From Cryobacterium sp. N22 (GTDB lineage: Bacteria > Actinomycetota > Actinomycetes > Actinomycetales > Microbacteriaceae), in assembly GCF_002929555.1 (NCBI RefSeq), contig NZ_PJJP01000022.1, forward strand, positions 1 through 64,000: a DNA stretch of 64,000 nucleotides, written 5' to 3'. A model generated the notes under the pieces. The model searched no databases. It saw only the letters and a list, made by a program, of their open reading frames with translations, and had not been told where the DNA came from. The position numbers and the translations under genes are program-made. This document shows positions 51,150 to 57,918 of this stretch, in pieces. Each line of letters opens with the position of its first letter. The stretch's first letter is position 1.

Positions 51150-51217
51150 GTCATGCGGGGCAGGCGCCGCTATGCGCCTGGCGCGCCACCCGCGCAGCGG
51201 CGCCTGACCCGCATGAC
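51150..51217. repeat. 68-bp imperfect palindrome
   Basis: Arms GTCATGCGGGGCAGGCGCCG and CGGCGCCTGACCCGCATGAC, extended by CT(AT)GCGC/GCGCAG. Similar in size to families A and B but with another sequence. Confidence 0.7.
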
Positions 51218-51242
51218 TCGAGTCGGGCCGCGGATGCGAGAC

Positions 51243-51345
51243 GGGACGAACCGCAGGGCGGGTCGCGGGGTCTCGACAGGCTCGACCAACGAGACGGGAC
51301 GAACCGCAGGTCGGGTTGCGGGCTCTCGACAGGCTCGACCGGCGA
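51243..51345. repeat. Tandem duplication of about 50 bp containing LVEP-type elements
   Basis: Two direct copies: GGGACGAACCGCAGG then GTCGCGGGGTCTCGACAGG and CTCGACC. The LVEP-type elements are at 51268-51292 and 51320-51345. The second copy has several point changes. Confidence 0.75.
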
Positions 51346-51360
51346 GGCCGGGCCGGGGGA

Positions 51361-52836
51361 CTAGGCGGTGAGGTGCAACGTCTTAGCGGTGGAGGCCAGG
51401 GAGGCGGCCGCCGCGGCGGGGTCGTCGGAGAGCTTGGTGCCCAGGCTCGGGACCATCTCGCGCAGCTGCGGCTCCCAGCGGGCGTACTCGCCGGGGAAGC
51501 AGCGTTTGAGCAGGTCGACCATGATCGGTGCGGCGGTGGAGGCTCCGGGCGAGGCGCCGAGCAGACCGGCGATGCTGCCGTCGGCGGAGGTGATGACCTC
51601 GGTGCCGAACTGCAGGATGCCGCCGGCCTTGGCGTCCTTCTTCATGACCTGCACCCGCTGGCCGGCGGTGATCAGTTCCCAGTCCTCGGCCTTGGCCGTG
51701 GGCATGAACTCGCGCAGCGCGTTGAGCTTGGCGGTGCGGGAGGCGAAGACCTCCCCGATCAGGTACTTCATCAGGCCGAAGTTGTTCTTGGCCACGGCGA
51801 GCATCGGCACGAGGTTGTGCGCGCGCACCGAGAACGGCAGGTCGAACCAGGTGCTGGTCTTGAGGAACTTGGGGCTGAAACCGGCGAACGGGCCGAATAG
51901 CAGCGAGGTCTCGCCATCCACCACCCGGGTGTCGAGGTGCGGCACCGACATCGGCGGGGCGCCCACGGCGGCCTTGCCGTAGACCTTGGCCTGGTGCTGG
52001 GCCACGATGGCGGGGTTGTTGGTACGCAGGAACTGGCCGCTGATCGGGAAGCCGCCGAAGCCCTTGATCTCGGGGATGCCGCTGCGCTGCAGCAGCGCGA
52101 GGGCGCCGCCGCCGGCACCGACGAAGACGAACTTGGCCTCGACGGTGTTCGTGTAACGGCCCACCAGGCTGAGCAGTTTGAGCTTCCAGGAGCCGTCGTC
52201 CTGCTGCTTGAGCGAGGTGACCTGCTGGTTGAGGTGCACGTGGGTGCCGCGCTCCTTGAGCGAGGCGAACAGGTAGCGGGTGAGGGCGCCGAAGTCCACG
52301 TCGGTGCCGGACTCGATGCGGGTCGCGGCGATCTTCTGCTTGGCGGCGCGCTTCTTGGTCAGCAGCGGGGTCCACTTTTCGATGACGGCGCGGTCCTCGC
52401 TGAATTCCATCCCGGCGAACAACGGCTGGTCGGCGAGCACGGCCATCCGTTTGCGCAGGTAGTCGACGTTGGCGGCGCCGTGCACGAAGGTCATGTGCGG
52501 GGTGGAGTTGATGAATTTCTCGGGCTCGGGCAGCACCCCGGTCTCGACCAGATGCGACCAGAGCTGGCGGCTGATCTGGAACTGCTCGTTGATGGCGACG
52601 GCTTTCTCGGCCGTGACGGTGCCGTCGGCGGCCTGGGGCATGTAGTTGAGTTCGCAGAGCGCCGCGTGGCCGGTACCGGCGTTGTTCCACGGGTTTGAGC
52701 TCTCCTGCGCAAGCTCACCGAGGCGCTCGTAGACCTGGATGTTCCAGTCGGGCTGCAGTTCGGCGAGCAGGGTGGCCAGGGTGGCGCTCATGATTCCCCC
52801 GCCAATCAGGGCGACATCGACCTTTTCTGAATTCAC
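51361..52836 (-). CDS. mqo: Malate:quinone oxidoreductase
   Basis: 491 aa peripheral membrane flavoprotein oxidising malate to oxaloacetate and reducing menaquinone. N-terminal FAD-binding VALIGGGIMSATLATLL; SSNPWNNAGTGHAALCELNY (family hallmark) at about 45-65; C-terminal LLGASPGASTAAPIMVDLL closing the FAD site. Length and motifs are as in Corynebacterium Mqo. The GTG start is 6 nt from a TAGAGT box. Links to acetate use through the glyoxylate and TCA routes. Confidence 0.96.
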   Translation of the reverse strand: MNSEKVDVALIGGGIMSATLATLLAELQPDWNIQVYERLGELAQESSNPWNNAGTGHAALCELNYMPQAADGTVTAEKAVAINEQFQISRQLWSHLVETGVLPEPEKFINSTPHMTFVHGAANVDYLRKRMAVLADQPLFAGMEFSEDRAVIEKWTPLLTKKRAAKQKIAATRIESGTDVDFGALTRYLFASLKERGTHVHLNQQVTSLKQQDDGSWKLKLLSLVGRYTNTVEAKFVFVGAGGGALALLQRSGIPEIKGFGGFPISGQFLRTNNPAIVAQHQAKVYGKAAVGAPPMSVPHLDTRVVDGETSLLFGPFAGFSPKFLKTSTWFDLPFSVRAHNLVPMLAVAKNNFGLMKYLIGEVFASRTAKLNALREFMPTAKAEDWELITAGQRVQVMKKDAKAGGILQFGTEVITSADGSIAGLLGASPGASTAAPIMVDLLKRCFPGEYARWEPQLREMVPSLGTKLSDDPAAAAASLASTAKTLHLTA

Positions 52837-52842
52837 GTTCTA

Positions 52843-52848
52843 ACTCTA
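52843..52848 (-). promoter_or_regulatory. -10 box of mqo, leaderless type
   Basis: TAGAGT, then 6 nt (TAGAAC), then GTG at 52836. Confidence 0.5.
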
Positions 52849-53018
52849 ACCCGCCGCGCGGGCCGCTCCGCCGGGGTGCCGCCGGGGTGCCGCGGCGGCG
52901 GCTCCGGCCGCCGGCGAACGGTGGAACGAACGGGCCGTCGAGCTCACGGCGGCAGCCGGCTGGCAATCCGGTCGACCGAACAGATCCGATCTTCGTGATG
53001 GATGCTCAGACCGCGTAA

Positions 53019-53024
53019 TATACT
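53019..53024 (+). promoter_or_regulatory. -10 box of the OmpR-type regulator gene
   Basis: TATACT, then only 5 nt (CAGGT), then ATG at 53030; fits a leaderless or near-leaderless mRNA. Confidence 0.5.
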
Positions 53025-53029
53025 CAGGT

Positions 53030-54016
53030 ATGTCGTCGTCAGGGGAAAAACGCAGGGTAGCTGTGATTATTGAGGACGACGCAGACATCCGCCATCTGCT
53101 GGAAGCCGTACTCACCCAGGCCGGATTCGAGGCCATCGCCACGAGCAACGGACTCGACGGGGTACGCGCGGTACGCGCGTACGACCCGATCGTCACGACC
53201 CTCGACGTCAGCATGCCCGGCATGGACGGGTTCGAAACCGCCAAGCGGATTCGCGCGTTCAGCGCCACCTACCTCGTGATGCTCACCGCCCGCGACGAAG
53301 AGATCGACACGTTGCAAGGCCTGGAGTCCGGCGCCGACGACTACCTCACCAAGCCGTTCCGGCCGCGTGAACTGCGCGCCCGCATCGACGCCATGCTGCG
53401 CCGCCCCCGGCTGGCGCTGCCGCCGGAGGGCACCGAGGTCAGTGCCGAGCCCGCCGCACCAGTGAATGCGCCGGCCCCGAGCGCGCCCCCCGCTGCGGAA
53501 CCCGAGTACACCCCCGCGTACGTTCCGCCGGTCATCACGCCCGCTCCCCCGGCGGCCGACCTGCCGCAGAGCCTGGCCCCGGTGCCGTCCGCCGGCCAGC
53601 ACGTCGCCACCGTGCCTCTTCCCCAGGTCCGCACCGCCGCATCCGCCAGCGACGATGGCCGGGCCGACGACTGGATCGAGCACAACGGGCTGCGGCTGAG
53701 CAACGACATGCGCCTGGCCATGCTCGGCACCAGCGAGCTGGACCTGACCCGCACCGAGTTCGACCTTCTCGCCGCGCTGCTCGAGTCGAAGCGGCGAGTG
53801 CGCAGCAAGGCTGACCTGGCGCTGCTGCTGCGCGGCGAGAGCTACGTGACGTCGTACTACGTGAATGAGGCCGACAAGCGTGCCGTCGAGGCGCACCTGA
53901 GCAATCTGCGGCGCAAGCTCGGCGACAGCCTCACCGCCCCCCGCTGGCTCGAGACCGTGCGCGGCGTGGGCTACCGGCTCGCGGCGTCGGATCAGGCCGG
54001 GCGCGACTCGTACTAG
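53030..54016 (+). CDS. OmpR/PhoB-family response regulator with long linker
   Basis: 328 aa. Receiver domain 1-125: acidic pair IIEDDADI, phospho-acceptor Asp59 in TTLDVSMPGMDG, Lys in LTKPFRP. The winged-helix DNA-binding domain (about 232-322) has LTRTEFDLLAALLE, AHLSNLRRKLGD and the final ETVRGVGYRL. The Pro/Ala-rich linker of about 100 residues between them is much longer than usual (about 10-20), so this is an unusual member. It is divergent from mqo and convergent with the HPt-like operon; the PAS kinase at 56241 is the nearest candidate partner. Confidence 0.92.
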   Translation: MSSSGEKRRVAVIIEDDADIRHLLEAVLTQAGFEAIATSNGLDGVRAVRAYDPIVTTLDVSMPGMDGFETAKRIRAFSATYLVMLTARDEEIDTLQGLESGADDYLTKPFRPRELRARIDAMLRRPRLALPPEGTEVSAEPAAPVNAPAPSAPPAAEPEYTPAYVPPVITPAPPAADLPQSLAPVPSAGQHVATVPLPQVRTAASASDDGRADDWIEHNGLRLSNDMRLAMLGTSELDLTRTEFDLLAALLESKRRVRSKADLALLLRGESYVTSYYVNEADKRAVEAHLSNLRRKLGDSLTAPRWLETVRGVGYRLAASDQAGRDSY

Positions 54017-54062
54017 AGGGCCATCCGCGCCACCTGCGGGTCGGAACCGCGCTCAAGGGCGT

Positions 54063-54130
54063 TCACTGCGCCCCGTACGGCCCGTCGCGCCCGCTATAGC
54101 TGGCGCTGTCGGCCACAGGGGGCGCAGTGA
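54063..54130. repeat. 68-bp palindrome between convergent genes
   Basis: Perfect 12-bp arms TCACTGCGCCCC and GGGGCGCAGTGA around 44 nt, between the regulator and HPt-like gene ends. Confidence 0.65.
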
Positions 54131-54160
54131 CGACCCGGGAGCGTGCGCGCGGACCGTCGA

Positions 54161-54523
54161 CTAGAGCTGGAGGGCGAACATGGTGGCCAGGTCGGAGCAG
54201 GCCAACTCGCCGACCTCGTTGAGACGGGTGATGTGACGCACGGAGCCCGCGATGTCGCCGTCGCGCAGGGCGTCGTGCATCATCGCCGCGGTGGCCTCCA
54301 CGGTGACCGCGCCCACCATGGTGCTGCTCGAGCGGATGCTCAGCAACACCACGTGGGCTTCCTCGGCATCCGGGAATGGGTACGCCAGCGCCGCGGCCAA
54401 CCGCTGGGAGCGGCTGTGCCACAGCTGCACAAAATCGTGCACGAAGCGGCGCTGCATTTCCCGGTCGCCACCCACCTGGGCGAGCAGCGCGCGCAGGGCA
54501 ATGACCTCGATGTGGGCGCTCAC
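54161..54523 (-). CDS. HPt-like protein without the phospho-acceptor histidine
   Basis: 120 aa, all-helical. The layout is that of an HPt domain: RALLAQVGGDREMQRRFVHDF, then LLSIRSSSTMVGA in the place of the usual AHxLKGSSxxxGA, then a last helix pair. At the phospho site His is replaced by Leu (about residue 61), Lys by Arg and Gly by Ser. It therefore should not carry phosphate on that site; a binding or decoy role is possible. The GTG overlaps the upstream stop (GTGA). Confidence 0.65.
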   Translation of the reverse strand: MSAHIEVIALRALLAQVGGDREMQRRFVHDFVQLWHSRSQRLAAALAYPFPDAEEAHVVLLSIRSSSTMVGAVTVEATAAMMHDALRDGDIAGSVRHITRLNEVGELACSDLATMFALQL

Positions 54524-54861
54524 ACCTGGTAACCGCGGTGGCGCTTGAACAGTGTGAAGAACACGGTCAAAATCTGCAGCACGGTGGTCACTCCAAGGAT
54601 CGGCCATCCGATCCGCAGGATGGTGGATTGGACCATGATGGGTAGCTGCATCCAGATGAACACCATTGCGGCCGCCGCGGCGAGTCCCACAAGGAGGGGC
54701 ACGAGGTTGTCGTTGCCGGAGTCGGTCTCGTTGTACGCGGGCAGTTTGCAGCCGACGGTGGACCGATACGTCGGCAGGACCGCCACCATCGAGTTGAACT
54801 CGTTGGCGTAGGCATCCCGCGCCGGCGAGGCGGTCGGCACAGTCAGGGTGTTGTTGCTCAC
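54520..54861 (-). CDS. Small membrane protein, two membrane segments
   Basis: 113 aa. The first 55 residues are polar, and a stretch with one Cys (RSTVGCKLPAYNETD) lies before two membrane segments (LVPLLVGLAAAAAMVFIWM and ILRIGWPILGVTTVLQIL) and a short basic tail. Family not recognised. The GTG follows GGGGA; the longer open frame has no ribosome site. Coupled to the HPt-like gene. Confidence 0.65.
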   Translation of the reverse strand: MSNNTLTVPTASPARDAYANEFNSMVAVLPTYRSTVGCKLPAYNETDSGNDNLVPLLVGLAAAAAMVFIWMQLPIMVQSTILRIGWPILGVTTVLQILTVFFTLFKRHRGYQV

Positions 54862-54960
54862 GGTCCCCACTCTGTCAGGAGAAAGCACGTATTGCCCCTG
54901 GCCTGAGGCAAGATTCTCGCAAGATGGGCTCAAGAAACAGCGCAGCGGCCGCCGCAGCTT

Positions 54961-55021
54961 CGCGAACCGTGAGAAAAGCACCTAAAACGTGAGGTTTTTG
55001 GGGCTTAGCTCACAGTTCGCG
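54961..55021. repeat. Palindromic repeat family B, copy 3, giving the end of a gene
   Basis: CGCGAACCGTGAG at one end and CTCACAGTTCGCG at the other, inner AAAAGCACC part. On the minus strand its outer arm reads CGC GAA CTG TGA, the last codons (REL) and the stop of the GGDEF-like gene. Confidence 0.72.
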
Positions 55022-56206
55022 GAGGCCTGGCTCGCGGGCGGCGGCGGCGGCCTCGGTGGTCACGGCGATGTCGTTGCCGCCGCGGCGCTTGACGACGTCG
55101 ATGGCCCGGCCGGACGCCGCGCTGAGGGCGGCGAGGTCGTAGCCGTGGTCGAAGGTGTCCGCGATACCGAAGCTCGCCGTGAGCCGGATCTGGTACGACT
55201 CCCCCAGCGGACCGTCGACGAGGGCGTTCTGCATCCGCTGCACGATCGTGAGGGCCTCGGTGGCGGATCCGACGGCGGCCAGCACGTAGAAGCGGCCGGC
55301 GGCGGGGTGCCCGATCTGCGCCATCAGCGGCGCGCTGCCGCGGAGGGTGTCGGCGAAACGGGCGATGGCTTCGTCGCCGGTGACGCGGCCGAACGCCGTG
55401 TTGATCTCCGGGAGGTTGTCGATGTCCGCGCCGATCACGGCCAGGCCGAGCTCGGCCCGTTCGGCCCGCTGCAGATGGTCGGTGGCCGCCTGCTGGAACG
55501 CGGTGCCGGACAACACGCCGGCGGCCGAGTGGATGCCCACGGTGATGTCACCGACGGCGTTGCTGCCGACCCGCTCGGCGCGCAGGATCGACGTGGCCAC
55601 GCAGACGGTCACGATGAGTCCCATGTTGAGGATCGAGGTGGTGCCTGAGCTGAAGTAGGTGGTGAAGGTGGCGCTGTCGACGCCCTCGACGGTGAAGGCG
55701 ATGGCGCGGCCGGAGTAGAAGAGGGCGACGATGAAGAGCACGATCGAGAAGATCCGCCCGTTGACGTTGCGGCGGAGCCGCCCGCGCAGGGCCTCGTAAC
55801 CGCCCAGGGCGCCCATCAGCGCCACGACCAGCCAGAGCGGGGCCGCCCCGACCCACTCGCCGCCGTCAGCGCCGGGGAGGAGGCTGATGACAGCCACGAC
55901 CAGCGCCAGGCCGCCCACCACGGCGAAGCCGGAGCCGCGGCCGTTGTAGACCCGGCTGCCCGACCAGAGCGCACCGACGGCCACGACCAGGGACGCGTTG
56001 GCGAAGGTGATCGACCACCATGCCTCGTCGCTGACGATGTAGACGCCGTAGCCGACGGCCACCATGATGCCCGCCACGAACGCGAGGCTCCACAATCGGC
56101 CCGGCGGGTCGTTGCGGTTCAGCGCGGTGTTGAAGATGAACGAGACCCCGCACAGGATCACGATCAACCCACTGATCATCTGCAGGGTGGGTCCGTCTAG
56201 TTGCAT
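55010..56206 (-). CDS. GGDEF-like membrane protein without an active site
   Basis: 398 aa. Seven or so membrane segments (1-205) and a C-terminal domain with diguanylate-cyclase layout: GLAVIGADIDNLPEINTAFGRVTGDEAIARF (split) corresponds to the substrate helix, but the GGDEF loop is replaced by GHPAAGRFYVL. ASFGIAD and AIDVVKRRGGNDIAV follow. It should not make c-di-GMP and may bind nucleotide or protein. ATG after GGGGGA. The C-terminal residues come from a repeat (see 54961). Its end lies 149 bp from the start of the small membrane protein gene at 54520-54861. Confidence 0.82.
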   Translation of the reverse strand: MQLDGPTLQMISGLIVILCGVSFIFNTALNRNDPPGRLWSLAFVAGIMVAVGYGVYIVSDEAWWSITFANASLVVAVGALWSGSRVYNGRGSGFAVVGGLALVVAVISLLPGADGGEWVGAAPLWLVVALMGALGGYEALRGRLRRNVNGRIFSIVLFIVALFYSGRAIAFTVEGVDSATFTTYFSSGTTSILNMGLIVTVCVATSILRAERVGSNAVGDITVGIHSAAGVLSGTAFQQAATDHLQRAERAELGLAVIGADIDNLPEINTAFGRVTGDEAIARFADTLRGSAPLMAQIGHPAAGRFYVLAAVGSATEALTIVQRMQNALVDGPLGESYQIRLTASFGIADTFDHGYDLAALSAASGRAIDVVKRRGGNDIAVTTEAAAAAREPGLREL

Positions 56207-56240
56207 GCTGTCCCCCGTTGAGCGGCGCGGTGTGCCACGC

Positions 56241-57902
56241 TCAACCTCTGTTTACCGGGAGCGTGGCGATTGCCGTCGTCCCCTTGCCTTTGGTCGACTC
56301 CAGGCGCAGATCGCCGCCGTGTTCGCGCATGATGTCCCGGCTGATGCTCAAGCCCAGTCCCGTGCCGTGCACGCTGGAGCCCCGCACCGAGTCGGCCCGG
56401 TAGAACCTGTCGAAGAGGTTGCCCTGTTCGTCTTCGCTCATGCCCCGGCCGGTGTCGGCGACTCGCACCTCGATGCCGCAGGACACCTCAAGTACCTCGA
56501 CCCTGACCTTGCCGGACTCCACGTTGTACTTGATCGCGTTGGAGAAGATGTTGTCGATCACCTGACGCAGCCGAAAGGCATCCGCGATGACCGTGATCGG
56601 TGCCAGCTCGGCCAGTTCGAACCGGATGTTGCGTTGCGCGGCGAGCGGCTCGGCCGACTCGGCGGCATCCGTGATGATCGCGGACAGGTCGCATGGTGCG
56701 ACGTTGAGCGCGAGACCCTCTTTGGACTCGCTGGCCGCAGTGAGCAGGCCGGAGACGATTTCGAGGAGCCGGTCGGAGTTCTTCGACGCGATCTCGAGCA
56801 TCCGGCGGGTGTCGGGGTCGATGGTCTCGTCGTCGAGGGCGAGTTCGAGGTAGCCCAGGATCGAGGTGAGCGGGGTGCGCAGCTCGTGCGAGACCGACGC
56901 GACGAGGTCGTCCCTGGCCTGCACGGCCCGCACCTCGGCGGTGACGTCGCGGGTCACGATCACGCCGCCGTCGTACCGGCCGGTGTGGTCGTGGATGGGC
57001 CGGGCCGACACGAGCACGGCGGCCTGCTGCTGGTCGGGCGAACCCAGCCACACCGTCACCCTGTCCACGGTCTCACCGCGGATGGCGCGCTGGGTGGGCC
57101 GGTCGGGACCGTCGAATTGCGTGACGCCGTCTTCCTTGTAGACGATGGTGGCCAGGCCGATGCCGTCGCTGACGCCGAACCGGGTCAGCATGGAACGCTG
57201 GGCCCGGTTGACGAAGTTGACCCGGCCGTCGCTGTCGTAGCCGACCACACCGAAGTCGACGGTGTTGAAGATCTCGTCGAGGGTCTGCTCCTGGCGCCGG
57301 GAGCGCTGCAGGGCCGCCTCGAACAGGCCGGCCTGCTGGGTGAGCAGCACCCGCTGCGCCAGCGCCCGCCGGTTGGTCGTATACGTGACGGAGGCAACGA
57401 ACGCGAGCATGATCGTCACGACGGCCAGCAGTGGCGCCTGCGAGGTGGCGTAGCCGGTGGCGTTGAGCGGGTCGCTGAAGAACTTCAACGGCAGGCCGGC
57501 CCAGAGCAGCAGGCTGGCGAAGATGACGCTGCCGGCGGCGCCCGCCTGGCCGAAGTGTGTCGACATCCAGATCACCGGGAACACCAGCAGGAAGCTGACG
57601 CCGAGCATGGGCTGCGCCTCCCTGGCCAGGGAGAGGCCGACGATGTCGAGCAGAGGGAGGACGACGATCCACATCTTGGGCAGCCGGCGCCAGGGCACCG
57701 CGGCGGCCAACCCGGTGGTGCCGAAGATGATCATGACGCCAAGGAAGTACAGCGGTTCCACGAACATGGCCGCGTCCTTGGCCACCGTGACCGCGACAAG
57801 CAGCAGGGTGGCCGCGGCCAGGAGCAGCTGGGAGAGGAATACGGACCGCTCGACACGCTCCCGCACGCCGACGTGCGGCACCCTCAGACTCTGCTCGACC
57901 AT
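56241..57902 (-). CDS. PAS-containing membrane histidine kinase
   Basis: 553 aa. Six or so membrane segments (about 20-185), a PAS domain (about 215-325; NTVDFGVVGYDSDGRVNFVN), then the kinase: ASVSHELRTPLTSILGYLEL with phospho-acceptor His339, N box IDNIFSNAIKYNV, G boxes DTGRGMSEDEQG and HGTGLGLSISRDI. All catalytic residues are present. It may phosphorylate the OmpR-type regulator at 53030. The start is ATG 6 nt from a TAGGGT box. Confidence 0.94.
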   Translation of the reverse strand: MVEQSLRVPHVGVRERVERSVFLSQLLLAAATLLLVAVTVAKDAAMFVEPLYFLGVMIIFGTTGLAAAVPWRRLPKMWIVVLPLLDIVGLSLAREAQPMLGVSFLLVFPVIWMSTHFGQAGAAGSVIFASLLLWAGLPLKFFSDPLNATGYATSQAPLLAVVTIMLAFVASVTYTTNRRALAQRVLLTQQAGLFEAALQRSRRQEQTLDEIFNTVDFGVVGYDSDGRVNFVNRAQRSMLTRFGVSDGIGLATIVYKEDGVTQFDGPDRPTQRAIRGETVDRVTVWLGSPDQQQAAVLVSARPIHDHTGRYDGGVIVTRDVTAEVRAVQARDDLVASVSHELRTPLTSILGYLELALDDETIDPDTRRMLEIASKNSDRLLEIVSGLLTAASESKEGLALNVAPCDLSAIITDAAESAEPLAAQRNIRFELAELAPITVIADAFRLRQVIDNIFSNAIKYNVESGKVRVEVLEVSCGIEVRVADTGRGMSEDEQGNLFDRFYRADSVRGSSVHGTGLGLSISRDIMREHGGDLRLESTKGKGTTAIATLPVNRG

Positions 57903-57908
57903 ACTGCG

Positions 57909-57914
57909 ACCCTA
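57909..57914 (-). promoter_or_regulatory. -10 box of the PAS kinase gene, leaderless type
   Basis: TAGGGT, then 6 nt (CGCAGT), then ATG at 57902; it lies in the 16-bp gap after the GGDEF-EAL gene. Confidence 0.5.
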
Positions 57915-57918
57915 GCGT

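Larger units (their letters stand above)
50839..51360. other. 522-bp intergenic region made largely of repeats
   Basis: Between the starts of the radical SAM gene and the end of mqo. It holds a 68-bp palindrome (51150-51217) and a tandem pair of about 50-bp units with LVEP-type elements (51243-51345). The open frames in it are short, Arg/Gly rich and overlap each other, so I call no gene. Confidence 0.6.

Noticed and set aside
50868-51371. A 167-aa frame upstream of mqo
   Set aside because: It consists of palindromes and LVEP-type repeats, has no ribosome site and no recognisable motif.
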